Under the pieces are notes generated by a model that was not told the DNA's origin, searched no databases, and worked only from the letters and a program-made list of their open reading frames with translations. The position numbers and the translations under genes were made by a program. From Scilla litardierei (taxonomy: Eukaryota; Streptophyta; Magnoliopsida; Asparagales; Asparagaceae), in assembly GCA_030789695.1 (NCBI GenBank), contig CM061139.1, positions 109,776,837 to 109,840,836 on the forward strand: 64,000 nucleotides of DNA. Reading direction: 5' to 3'. This document shows positions 19,867 to 32,600 of this stretch, in pieces (position 1 is the first letter of the stretch; the number at the start of each line of letters is the position of its first letter).

Positions 19867-21498
19867 TGATGTGTCCATATTTTCCATATTTTCATGTCAT
19901 ATTTCATTGCATCACATATCATTTTCGCATCCAAATCCCACTTTTTACTACGATTTTTGCATTTCTGACGATATTTTCGAGTTTCGTAGTGTTTTGCGAG
20001 TTTTCAGAGATTTTGGAGTGATTTGGACCCCCACTGGGGTATGGACACATCCGACGTGCTCGTGAGCTCGTTGGCGGGCTCTGGAGGAGTTCGCCACACT
20101 TTTGAGGCCATTGGAGGAGAGAAGAGAGAGAGAGAGAGAGCAGAGAGAGAGACATAGCCGCTGGAGTAGCATTTTCCCAGAAAATGCTCGGTCCGAGCAG
20201 CTCAGCTGCTCGACCGAGCCATATCAGATTCAGAGGAGGGCTGACACGGGCTGGCTCGGACCGAGCAGTTCAGCTGCTCGGTTGAGCAGCCTCAATTTCC
20301 AATTGAAGCCATCAAGTGATGCGCCCCGAGCAGCTGACCGAGTCCACACCTACTCGGACCGAGCAAGAAGCTGCTCGGTGCTGGTAGGCTGAGCAGCAAC
20401 TCTAATTTTTTGTAGTGCCCGTTTCAGCAGCTTCTCTGCTTGCCCCGAGCTACTGAACGAGCAGCTATTTGCACGACCGAGTCACCTACTCGGTCGGTAA
20501 CTCAGGGCCATTTTTGGAAATAATTCGAAGATCGCGATGCGCGTGATCTCAGGGGGCACTGAAGGCTCGTGGAGTTGGGCGACTGAGGAGAGCTTTTTGA
20601 TTAGGAAATTTTGACAGAGCTTTTACGGAGAGTTGAGCGATTTTTGTAGGGAATTTCTGAGAGTAATTTTTGTAAGCAATTTTTTGGATCAAACACTCGG
20701 AGATCATTGCTGTTGTTCTTGTTTACTTTTGTCTATTGGAATTCGGATTTTTTCTGGATCTATTGTTCGCCTATTCTCACTGTAAGTCTTTTAGCCCTAA
20801 TCTCTCGATTGCCATAATGTTTTCTTCCTTGAAATTGATGCTTTTGTCTGCCACTATCGCAATGTGTGAGTAGATTTACTCTAGGGTTGATGGGTTAGCC
20901 CTAGGATTATAGGGGGAAAATGTAGATCTGGATCCCTATGTTGGATTGGGAATTTAGGGTTGTATTTCGGCAGATCCTACCGAATCTGTAGATGACCCGT
21001 ACTGAGATCATGCCCACGGTCTGTGGAATTGATGTGCTTAAGGGGTATCTAGGGATTCGAATAGGGAAATCTGTGTATCCAATCAAGGCACGTGACCATG
21101 CCCGACTCGTGTCTTGAGGGGATCCATCGACAAACTATACCGTTACGTTGACGACTACCGTCATTGCGTCAACGAGAGCCACCGAAATACCCCGTAATTC
21201 TAACCCACGAGAGTGGTATGAATTGGGGGATTAATTCCCTAACCCTAATGCAATGCAATGATCCTATCCTAACATCGACCCCCAACGATCCTAGTGGTGA
21301 TCCCTAAAGCCCTAGTCCCCTTTTATTAGCAATACAACAAACAACAAACAACCCAAACCTTTTACCCCGACGGCTATCTCACTTCTAGACTTAGAAATAG
21401 ACTGAGAACCTATCGACACTATCACCGTCCATGTGGGATCCGACATCTTATATACTATAACTTGACACCGTCCGCTTGCGGATTGAGCCCGTAATTGT
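19867..21498 (+). mobile_element. Solo-LTR-like insertion, probably Athila-type
   Basis: The Tat gag-protease frame stops at 19866 and resumes in frame near 21504 (TTAGDRDTAR-like). AGCCT stands at both 19862-19866 and 21499-21503, consistent with a 5-bp target duplication. The insert starts TGATGTGTCC, has no ORF, and has Athila-LTR-like composition and palindromes. Its right end (GTAATTGT) lacks the canonical CA, so the boundary could be up to about 30 bp further right. A single copy with no internal region suggests a solo LTR. Confidence 0.6.
20160..20490 (+). repeat. Island of GCTCGGACCGAGCAG-type palindromes
   Basis: Several short inverted units built on CTCGG(A/T)CCGAG and AGCTGCT, for example around 20188-20220, 20252-20285 and 20350-20385. 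A different family from that of the first Athila-like element, but at a comparable place upstream in an LTR. Confidence 0.65.
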
Positions 21499-21503
21499 AG
21501 CCT

Positions 21504-22845
21504 AGGTGCCATACCACGGCTGGCGATCGTGACACCGCCAGGTGGAAACTAGGTGTAGGTTACGGGTGCGTCAAGCTTCACCCGCAAAGAACAGTCATAC
21601 GCATAGACTTGATATGCGGCGGGCCGTCCTCAGGGGCGTGTCATCTTCGAGGAAGAAGGCGTACGTGTGGCAGGTGATGGCGACGGACCTCGATGCCGAG
21701 GTGAAGCAGAGAAGGGTGGCTTGACCGCACATTTATTTCACTGACGATGATCTGGTGGGGGTTGAACTACCGCATGAGGACGCCATTGTCATCGAAGCTC
21801 AGATCGGGACGGCCATCATCAGCCACCTCCTGATCGACACCAGGAGCTCCTGCGATATTTTGTTCAGGTCAACAGTTGAGAGGATGGGGCTGAAGCCGGT
21901 GGACCTAAGGCCTTGCACGGGCCCCATCGCCGGCTTCACCGGCCACTCGGTTCCCATTACCGGGGTAATCACTCTGCCAGTGTTTCTGGAGGATGAGCTA
22001 AAGGTCGTCACCCGCATGACGTAATTCGTTGTCGTCGACATTGCATCGGTGTACAACGGGATTATAGGGCAGCCGTATATGACCTCCATTGAAGCACTCC
22101 CCAGCTTGCTGCATCAGATGGTCAAATTTCAGACTCCGCGAGGGGTAGGGCAAGTGCGGGGGAGCCAAAAGCTGTCCCGGAGTTGCTATGTGGGATCAAC
22201 CAAGCACAAGGCTCCAGAGCAGGCCTTCTCGGTCGACCTCCTCGATGAACGGGTGGTTTACCGCGACCAGCGACCGACCCTGGCGGAGGAGATCGAAGAA
22301 GTACCCGTGACCGTCGAGGAGGGCAAGATTGTCTCCATCGGCACAAAGCTTCCGGCCACTCCAAGGGCGAACCTCGTCAACCTCCTCAGAGAGAATGCGG
22401 ACATCTTTGCATGGTCACACTCGGATATGCCCAGAGTCGACCCCGCAGTGATCGCGCACAAGTTGAACGCGGACCCGGAATCTCGACCGGTCCGGCAGAA
22501 GAAGAGGAGTTTTGGAGGAGAAAAGATGAGGGCGACCAGCGAAGAGGTGGAGCGGCTCCTCCAGGCCAGGTTCATCAGGCCGGTGAGCTATCCGAAGTGG
22601 CTCGCCAACGTCGTCTTGGTGTAAAAGGCCAGCAAAAAGTGGCGCATGTGCATCGACTTCACTGACCTCAATAAAGTGTGCCCGAAGGACAACTTTCCTT
22701 TGCCCAGGATTGACCACCTGGTCGACCAGGCATCGGGCTACGAACTGCTGAGCTTTATGGATGCATTCTCGGACTACAACCAGACCCCGATGGCGAAGGA
22801 GGACGAGGAGAAGACGTCCTTTGCAGAGGCACGTACTTTGCAGAG
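21504..22845 (+). pseudogene. pol: Protease and N-terminal reverse transcriptase of the Tat-type element
   Basis: The protease domain around 21755-22090 contains LLIDTRSSCDILF; the catalytic triad DTG has become DTR, which should inactivate it. A TAA at 22021 interrupts the frame. The RT N-terminus follows at 22258-22830, with NADPESRPVRQKKRSF, a TAA at 22622, then KWRMCIDFTDLNKVCPKD and MDAFSDYNQTPMAKEDEEKT. The sequence breaks off about there, before the catalytic Asp-Asp motif, where GC-rich copia leader sequence begins. The remaining RT is absent; RNase H resumes at 36030. Confidence 0.8.
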
Positions 22846-23666
22846 GCCAGGGCCTGGCCGCCCTGGCAGAGGCCAGGGCCTGGCCAGCCCTGGCCGAGGC
22901 CAGGGCCAAGCCAGGCAAACCCTGGCCGAGGCCAGGGCCGACCACTACCGGCCCTTGGCCTCGGCCAGGGCCAAGCCCCGGTCGACTCTGTTCAAAAGGG
23001 GGGGGGGGGGCTCGCTTGGGCGGTGGCTTGCATGGCCGGTCTCTACGGAGCCGGCGGCAGTTGTCTGCGTCAAAATTTCCCTATAGAGAGGGAGCGCCTG
23101 GATCCATACGGGAGCCGGCGACGATGGCTTGTAGAAAACTCCCAAAAGGGGGGGTATGGCCTAGGCCAAGTTGCAATGACAATTTTTTTTCTTCGGGGGA
23201 AGAATACGGCCTTAGCCCGGCTACGATATGACCCCGTCAATGGCAGGGGAATTGTCAAAATATTTCGGCTTTTTCGCCCTATCAGGGGGGTGTAGGCCTT
23301 GCCGAATATTTGCAAACACGACAAGGGTAATGTTAGTACCATAAGGGTACTAAGATGAAATTCCCTAATTTTGAAAAATATGTTTTCAAAATCGTTTTTT
23401 CCACTGCAAGTACTATAAGAGTACTATCGTTTGATAAGTGAGGGGGAAATATTGAAAGTTGTTCTAGATGGTGATTGGAATCGTAGAGACCTTTCCAATT
23501 CTAGAGCAACATCTTCAATATTTTTCGAAAGTAACTTATCAAATGTAAAAATATCATTCCAAGTGGGATATTCCAAGTGGGAGTGATATCTATGTATAAG
23601 AATTTTATGCAATGATTTTTGATCGAACCTTCGGTTTTGGGTCTTTTGCAGCATTTTAAAGTTAAA
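22846..23666 (+). other. Partial copia leader with GGCCAGGGC repeats
   Basis: 22846-22980 is built from GGCCAGGGC/GCCCTGGCC units like those in the leader of the copia element at 61281-61950. A run of 13 G (22998-23010) follows, then unstructured leader sequence to the gag ATG. No supported gene. Confidence 0.65.
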
Positions 23667-26600
23667 ATGTCTTCCGCTTCAAAGAACATCGTCGCTGAGT
23701 TAAACAAAGGTGAAAAACTCAACGGCGATAATTACAAACTATGGTCCATCAAGATACAATATGTTCTAGAGGAGCAAGAAGTGCTCGAAACTCTGAAGAA
23801 CATAATGATTGAACCGGAGTTGGGCACTACGGCCTAACACAGAAGAGACAAGGAAGCTTTCGATGCTTGGTCTCGGAAGAACAAGATTGTACGCATTACG
23901 TTGTTGTCCAGTATGGCCGACGACATAATGCGTATCTTCCGAGAACATGACCTAGCCATGGACATATGGTCCAAGCTTGAGGAGAAGTTTGGTGGCACCT
24001 CGGTGTCCAAACTTTGTTCTTTAACTATAAGATTTGATTCATACAAGAAACGTCCAGATCATTCCATGTGGAAACATCTGCGACATATGGCGATTCTCAT
24101 CTCAGAGTTAAAGGATGCAGGTCATGTGCTCACTGACGAGCAACAAATCCAAGAAGTCATATGTTCCCTACCAAATAGGTGGGACCAAATGAAGATGCAT
24201 CTCACTCATAATGAGAGCATCAAGAACTTCAGGGATGTTTCTAAGCACCTCGAGTTAGAGGAAGAGCGGCTTGCGGCTGCCAAGCCAAGTGCAGAAGTGC
24301 ACATGGTTGCTAGTTCCTCACACGGGGGAAAGAAACGGAAAAATCGTTCGAAGTTTACTAATGAACGTAATAAGCAACCAGAGTCTACCAAGAAACCCAA
24401 ACATAAGGGTTGGCACAAGAAATGGCACAAGAAGAAGGACTTGAAGAAGATCAAGTGTTTCAAGTGCAACAAGTTAGGTCACTATGCTCGTTCATGTACG
24501 AGTGGAGGTGACGAGGTAACTTGTAATAATACTAGTTACATATGTGTTTCTAGTTCAATATTTCTTGTAGAATCTAATCCTTTTTGGATAATTGATTCAG
24601 GTGCCACCGACCACATAGCAAGGGACAGACGGTCCTTCGTGGAGTATCACCGGATACCCCAAGGAACGAAGTGGATCTACGTAGGAAACAACACACATGT
24701 TGAAGTGAAAGGCGTTGTGACGTGCAAGCTCGTCTTGGACAACGGCCGCACTATCCTACTTCATGATGTTCTCTTCGCTCCGGATATTCGAAGGAATATT
24801 ATATCTGTGGTCGTGTTAATGGGTCTTGGTTATAGCTGGTTTTTTCATAATTGTAAAGTGGACTTGTCTTGTAATAATACTCTAATTGGTTCTGGGTATG
24901 TATTTAAAGGATTTATTGTATTACATACAATGTATGATTCCTCATTTAATAATGAAAATTTCCTTGTTGCAAATTCATCAAATTATGAATCAGATGTAAT
25001 TTGTTGGCATGCAAGGCTTGGTCACATTGGACCAACACAAATGGATAGACTTGCCAAACGTGGCCTTCTATCCAATGTTTCAAAGGTCGAAATGTCGACT
25101 TGCGAACATTGCCTTGTAGGGAAATCTTGTCGCAAGCCATTTGGAACCGGCACAAGGGCCGAGGTTCCATTACAACTCATCCATTCGGACATATGTGGTC
25201 CGATGAATGTCAAGACAAGACGCGAGAAGTCCTATTTCATCACTTTTATTGATGACTTCACCCGATTCGGTCATATCTATTTGATATCCCACAAAAATGA
25301 AGCATTAACTTGCTTTCAAAACTATAAGTTTGGTGGAAAATCAATTAGATTGCAAGATTAAGGTCTTGCGAACCGATAGAGGGGGTGAATACCAATCAAC
25401 AAGTTTTAAGGAACTTTGTGATGAAAAAGGCATAGTTCATCAGGTAACTATGCCTTATACTCCGCAACAAAATGGTGTTGCAGAAAGGAGAAATAGGACT
25501 TTAATGGAAATGGTTCGTTCAATGATGGCGCAAGCTAACTTGCCAATCACCTTTTGGGGTGATGAATTATTGACGGCCGCTTTCATTTTAAACCGTGTAC
25601 CCTCGAAATCAGTTAGCTCCACTCCTTATGAGTTATGGAACCAAAGGTCTCCTGACTTAAACATTTTAAAACCTTGGGGATGTGCATCCTACGCACATAT
25701 TTCCTCCCATAAGTATGGCAAACTTGGGCCAAGGGGGAGGAAATGTATCTTTATACGATACGCAGAAAACTCCAAAGGTTATGTTTTCATTGGTCAGGAA
25801 GACAATGGAGGTCTAATTGAATTTGAGTCGAGGGATGTCACTTTCTTGGAAAATGAGTTTTCAAGACAGGACGAGATAAGTCAGGACTTATCTCTATTTG
25901 AGATTAATGATCAAGAAGGATTACCTCATTCGAGTGGGAGAATTCTTGGTGAAGACGAAAATACGTTTCAACCTTCACCAATGGATGATACGAATGATGC
26001 TAATCCTATTCCATACGGGAATAATGATCCAAGTGGGAGAAATTCTAACGACATTCCAAGTGGGAGTGATATTAGAATTGATCTAAATTCGAGTCAACAA
26101 GAACTTGAAGAATCTCAAATACGACGTAGTAGTCGTACAAGGTTAGCTCCTCTAAGATTTGAGGATGAATTCCCGTAAACCTTTATGACTTTACTACAAG
26201 AAGATGACGAGCCTGCTACTTTCAAACAGGCCGTATCATGCCCTGCAAAAGACAAATGGATGGAAGTGATGAAGGAGGAATTAGAATCCATGAAAGTTAA
26301 CCAAGTCTGGGACTTGGTTGACTTACCCAGAGGACATAGAGCTATTGGGAACAAATGGGTTCTCAAGATCAAGCATAAGGCTGATGGCTCTATAGACTGA
26401 TATAAAGCTCGCCTTATCGCAAAAGGTTTTACGCAACAGGAAGGGATAGACTACGAAGAGACCTTCTCACCTGTTGTGCGTTTTACCTCGATTCACCTGA
26501 TTCTGGCTATGGTAGCTTGCTTAGACCTTGAATTACATCAAATGGATGTAAAGACTGCCTTTCTCAATGGAGAATTGGACGAGGAGATCTATATGGAACA

Positions 26601-27771
26601 ACCAACAGGGTTTGTAAAAGAAGGAAATGAACATAAGGTTTGTACACTTCGTAAGTCCATATATGGTCTTAAACAATCCTCGAGGCAATGGTATATAAGA
26701 TTTCAAGAAGTTATCTTATCAAATGGGTTTTCCATGCTTGATGAAGATAACTGTGTATATATCAAGAGGATTAAGAGCAAGTATGTTATTATGTCTCTAT
26801 ATGTAGATGACATTTTAATAGCCGGAAATGACAAGGGCTTTGTGATGGATATCAAGGCTTGGCTTTCATCAGTTTTTGAGATGAAAGACATGGGAGAAGC
26901 CGCATATATCCTTGGAGTTAAGATTTCAAGGAATCATTCGAAGAAACTTCTCTCTCTTTCACAAGAGACTTATATAAAGAAGGTTCTAGAATGTTTTAAT
27001 ATGTAGGACTGCAAGTCCATTGATACTCCTATAAGCAAATGCGATAATTTATGTCTGAAATTGTGTCCAAAGAACCAAAAGGAAAAGGAAATTATGGAAA
27101 AAGTTCCATTTTCCAGTGCAGTTGGTAGTCTTATGTACGCTATGATGTGTACAAGACCGTACATCTGTTTTACCGTTGGAATGGTAAGTCGTTACCAATC
27201 CAATCCAGGGCAAGTACACTGGAAAGCGGTTAAGAGGATAACACGGTATCTTAAAGGAACTGCAGACTATGCTTTATGCTATCAAGGAGATGCCTTGAGG
27301 CTCGAAGGCTACACTGATGCTGATTGGACGGGTGATCTCGATGAACGACGATCGACCTCAGGATATGTTTTTCTACTCGGATTTGGTGCAATATCCTGGA
27401 GTAGCAAGAACCAATCCTACATCGCACTTTCAACTATGGAAGCCGAGTTTGTAGCATTTAGCATGGCAGTCCAAGAAGCTGTTTGGCTTGGGAAGTTCTT
27501 AGACAGGCTAATTGATGCAAGTGACTTAGGTGCTGTATCAATACACAGTGACAGTCAAGCATCTATGGCCTATGTCAAAGATCCAAAATTCCATTGTAAG
27601 ACCAAACACATTGCTATCTGCTACAAATTTGCAAAAGACTATGATAAGACCAAGAAGGTAGACATTAGGTACATATCTACGCATGAGATGATAGCAGATC
27701 CGCTTACGAAGGCGATCCCCAGAGATGTGTTTTACAAATACTTATCATCTCAAGGATTGCGTAAGAGCTGA
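23667..27771 (+). pseudogene. Copia Gag-Pol polyprotein with several disabling mutations
   Basis: It starts MSSASKNIVAEL at 23667. Order: gag, zinc knuckle CFKCNKLGHYARSC (about 24457), protease IIDSGATDH, integrase with CEHCLVGK, DICGP and TPQQNGVAERRNRT, RT with YVDDILIAG (about 26800), RNase H with YTDADWTGD. Lesions relative to the intact relative: TAA at 23835, a frameshift near 25328, TAA at 26176 (Gln to stop), TGA at 26398 and TAG at 27004 (Gln to stop). The catalytic motifs are otherwise preserved, suggesting moderate age. Confidence 0.88.
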
Positions 27772-28760
27772 GTTGTACCAATGTAAATTTCCATGTCTAT
27801 GAAAGATCAAATTTAATAAACGAATAAGTTCTTTTCAACATTGCTTATGAGTTTCTTGAAAATGTTTGTGTACATTTCTATTATCTCAGCTGTATTTTCT
27901 AGTATGTCGGACAGATTGAGGTTGGCTCTCTCATATGAGCAACCGCCTTTATTTTATCAGACGGATAAGATAAAGATGAGACCTGTTTAAAGTCAAAATC
28001 ATCAGATGGATGATTTAGAGTCATGACTTAAACAAAATGGTCATATGAAAGATCAGCTTCATATGGATGCTTACAAAAGATCTAAAAAGATTTTTAAATC
28101 TTATCTGTCTTATGCGGGATGTAGGTCCAGGAAATTACTGAGTAGGAAAGGGACTCAAAGTCAGACATTGTGGTGTCTGATCATCATCCTTACAACATCA
28201 TTAAGACATACGCTCCCTGGGAAAGGAGTGATGTTGTAATACGTATTCATACTACGTATGCATTTGACCATTGGGTTAGAATAGTAATTGTGTTTACTAT
28301 TATGTGAGACCCAAAGACCACATGGACTCTAATTGGTTCCTTTAAATTTGACTGAGTGATCGCTATCTTAGCATGTTGCTTATGGACTATGGTCAATTTG
28401 GTCCGGCGGGGCATGTTAGAAAAGCGAGTCAAGTCAAGATCGAAAGGATCGCAAGAAGAGGAAGATTAATTTCATATTCACATTTGAACTTTAGAGATTC
28501 AAAGCTGGCCAGCCTATTGTAATCCAGATGGGATTCAATTGTTGAATGTAAAGTAAAAGAAATGTGAAGAAATAATCTAGGGTAAAGCATGCGTTAATCT
28601 ACTCAACTTTGCACCTCGAGGAGTGTTGTGTATCTCTAACAAGTGCACAACAACGGACTCTATGCGCATGACGGTCACACGGTCTATTTCTCGGTATGAT
28701 AAACAGAAGAACTAAAGGAAAAGATGTTTCCTTACAATCCCCTCAAGTGTGAGTGAGAGA
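27772..28760 (+). other. Copia 3' non-coding region and polypurine tract
   Basis: About 1 kb without a gene. Corresponds to 55367-56417 of the intact relative on the other strand, sharing for example the AAAGCTGGCCAGCC block. The polypurine tract GTGAGTGAGAGA lies at 28749-28760, directly before the LTR. Confidence 0.7.
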
Positions 28761-29289
28761 TGTTGGATATGGACGACATATATACACCCATGAGGGGATG
28801 TATGAGGGCCTATGGACCTCAGATGTCGCGTGCACAAAAGCGTGCGCGAAGGAAACCTTTTCTCGTGTGAAAAGGACCACTCGATAAGTGGAAAAAGTCA
28901 CTTTATAAGTGTAAAAAGGCTCTTGATAAGTGAATGAAGAAGAGGATAAGTGAATGTGCTAATATAAGCTAATAAGCTTATATTTAGTTGTTTCCTACAA
29001 TAACTACCCCTAAAGCCTATAAATAGGACCCAAGGGTAAGGCATTTATACTCATCTTACCATGCCATAAGTTTGCATAAGGCAACTTGTGTTCTTCTTCT
29101 CCCTTCCATTAAAATCCTCTTCTAAATAGAGATTTAGGCGGTGAAACGCTGCTTCGATCCTCCGTGACGAAGTACTGACCGTTGTGGCGAATCCAAGGGC
29201 GAAGTTCAGAGATTACGATGCCGCGTATGCAAGCGTCAGTCTCTCCTCTTCATTCGATCCTAACATCGTTGTTTTGACAGGATCCAACA
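28761..29289 (+). repeat. 3' LTR of the truncated copia element
   Basis: It starts TGTTGGATATGG and ends GGATCCAACA, 529 bp, matching the LTR style of the intact relative. It encodes no protein. Confidence 0.8.
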
Positions 29290-29648
29290 GGGTGCCCAGG
29301 CCCAGGTGGGTCAGGCACCCTAGGCTGGGTGCCCTGGCTCAGGTGGGTCTGGCGTCCATGCCAGACCTGAGTGGTCTGGCCTGGTTCAGTGCTGGTCTGA
29401 CCCATTGAGCTGTTTTAGGCGTAACTTGGGCATTTGGCGTCCGATTTGGACGCCGTTCGAACCTGGTTTAGACCGGGACATTCATGTCTTACCCGTGAAC
29501 TTTTCTTTGCGTTTATTTCATTAAATATTGTCGTAAACTATTTACGACACATTTAATCCGGTTTGCATCAAATGTAAAATAGTCCCTATCTAAGCTTAAA
29601 TTATCATTTGCATCAAATACAAATGATCCGAGGGCACATCACTTTACA
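29290..29648 (-). repeat. Truncated 3' LTR of the degenerate copia element
   Basis: Matches the right end of 34646-36029 with moderate divergence (for example CACATCACTTTACA versus CACATCCCTCTACA at the edge). The other half is missing. Confidence 0.75.
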
Positions 29649-32600
29649 TCTCCCACTTGCATTCAGGATCATTTATCTCGAATGCAGGAGATAATTGCAA
29701 ACATCTTTTGCAATATTTTATCCCTTGCATCAAATGCATATTCTCCCTAATGATTCTACCTATTACTAGACGAAGGTTGCACTCTGTGTGAGACCCTACA
29801 GCCTGACCCTTACAACAGGTTGGGCTCGAAGCCCTATACGGCAGTGACCACTGACAGTAGTTGTCGCCCCTGTTTCAGAATCATAATTATGTGGTTGACT
29901 CATCGACATGAGTATTATCGGGACCACCCTGACTGTGTCCGTGATGAGTTCCACAGTTTTAGTCTCTTCGTCTAAACTATGTCGTGTAGATCAAGTCTAG
30001 GGTACGGTCAAATTGTCACCCCTAATAACTTGACTCCGGTTAGTTTCCATCGATCTTTAGTCAACTAGTGTTGGACTTCTTCCAACATACTCTGATCAGA
30101 GATTTTACTAAAGACCGAACTAACTCTACGACGCTAACTCCCATTGACCGGGAGAGACGAATCCTCTCTTGGTCATTACTCTCCTCGTACGCTTAAAGTG
30201 ACACCCAATCAAAGACCTTTCGACAGGCCTAGCCTCGAAATTATGTCAGTGATCTAAGTGGCACCGTTCACGCACATGTGCGTAAAATGACCTCAAGTCA
30301 AAAGACTAACCTATCATCACTAAAAGTTTATCATTGACAGATTAGTCGATATAACCATATGATAACTCTTGTGGATCGTTCAGTGAACTCATTCTCTAAT
30401 GAGCACATGTGTCTCGTCTTCGACTTCGCCAAGTCAAATGATCATGAGATCATCGCCACCGCTAAACGGTGAAGACTAAGACACAATGGTCTATCCAATG
30501 TTTCGATATCCTTGTCTCGAAACATCTACGACCACGAACCCTTTTAGACTTATGCTACAGACGGTCAAGCATTTCTCCACGATCGAGATACTCATCTCGA
30601 TACATGTTTGACCTTACATAAAGCCTCAGGATTTTACCTAAGTTAATATCTAATGTTTACTACATTATTGATTAACTTAGATAAAACTATACCAAACAGC
30701 TTACTGTTATTTCGAACAAGATGTTTGTGCTATTCACACAGAGATAAATTTCCTCGAGGGCATCATCTCTCAACATCTCCTACTTGCACTTAGGCCCATT
30801 TAGCTCGATATCTCATACCGTTTTTACACATAAGTTTATCCGACTTCATATGGTAGAGCCTTTGTGAGTGGATCTGCTAAAACCGTCTACAGTATAGACT
30901 TAAGGGGTTTCTATGTTCATGTTAGACCAACCATTTGAATCTCATTCAAATAATTCTCTAGGTCTGTCGGAATCCATAATATTTTATTTCCCTGGATCTT
31001 ATCCAGTTCATTGTACCTTACGATAATAATTTTAAAATTAGTTACTGGTTAATTTAAGATGGTTCATAATCATTTTTGATAAAGTGTCAAACTCTTTGAT
31101 TACTTAGTCAAAACATATGTTCCATCCTGTTGATGCCTCGCATGTAATTTGTTTGTTCATATTGACCTTGAAAACTCTCTTTGTGATTCATATACGTTGG
31201 TTTGTCTAAATCATATTTAGAAAACAGAACGTATAATCGAATGTTCCAATTTTCATGGTCATCATGAGCATTTATATCGAGTTTGGTCCGAGTAGATCTG
31301 TACACATCTTCTGGCAAAAAACGGTTTCATCATAATCCGTTTATAGGAATTAGGATGAAAACCATTCTTGACCAACATGATTGTACTTCACTATTTCTTT
31401 CTGCACCAATCTTTTAACTTAAAGATTTACTTGCAGAAAGTGAGGAAATATTTTCTTTGGGCATGTAAACTAAATTCCAAAATTTATTTACGCACACGGA
31501 CCTATTCTGATTGCATCAATTTTTTAAATCGGAGTTACTACTCCGAATTTCATCCTAGAAGTTGACTAAGTCGTCATCAATTATGATGTTTAACTCGACT
31601 CTTCGTCTCACGAGATTCGAGTAATTATACAACTTCCTAATGATCGATTTAATGAATATCTTATTGATAATGTCCTCATAGAATATTATCAAAACATAGG
31701 CTTTACTATCTGGGACTTAACCCAGAGGGAGGACTTAACTCAGAATCACTTGCTATGGATCACATCAAGTCTAACTAAGTGTGATTCATACCTTTTAACA
31801 CACCGATGTGTTAACAGACTTGACCTGAGAGAAAATCATATTTTCTTTTACGCAAGATTTTATATAGCTAAGTATTTAACCATTCGATCTAATCGAATCA
31901 GTTTAAATACTTTTGTCATTTCGTTCTTTATTTTATCGGACTTGTGTTTCATCAAGAACACGTGTCTTAATAAAATATAAGAAAAACTTACTTTGGTTAA
32001 TCTAGACTCGGGTATATCAGTTTGTACAAGACTGAGTTCGACAACCCACCCACTGTCTTACAGATGGGTTTCGGCCATTATATCTAAGAGGATAAGATTC
32101 GCAAGTGTCCATAGACTTCATAATACGAGAGGTCAGACCCCTCTTTATGTGACTTGTAAAGCTTAGTCTCTCGATACGGCCTAGTCTATTTTTTCTATAT
32201 AAGTTTGCTACTATCTTGTGTATTTATATATTAACATTTAATATATTTATTATCGTTATACATATTACTCATTGCTTCAGAAGCAATGTGACGACATTCG
32301 TCAAAATGTGTTAACCTTTTATATAACAATAATTATGAAATCGTGACATCAAAATATGTCACATTTTCATTCCCTCCTACTTATACCTTTACTAATGATA
32401 AATTAAACTATTTAACTCGATTGACTTTCCGGAGTGCCTTCTTCCTTTTTAAATCACATTTAGATATTAAATAGCCCAACATAAATGAATAGTTATGCAA
32501 GCATCTCATGTATCCAAACGCCTGAGATTTGCAAACTTGAGTGTGGCTCAATAAGTTGCTTGTCTCAAGATCCGGTTGGGATACATAGCCTTGCACTGTT

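Larger units (their letters stand above)
22846..29289 (+). mobile_element. Ty1/copia element, 5' truncated and inactivated
   Basis: Its coding region and 3' part are close relatives of the intact minus-strand copia element at 54763-63127. It keeps part of a GC-rich leader, the polyprotein and a complete 3' LTR (28761-29289). There is no 5' LTR or primer-binding site at the left junction. Its right end abuts the middle of another element's LTR, so it once inserted there and a later deletion removed its left end together with host sequence. Confidence 0.8.
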
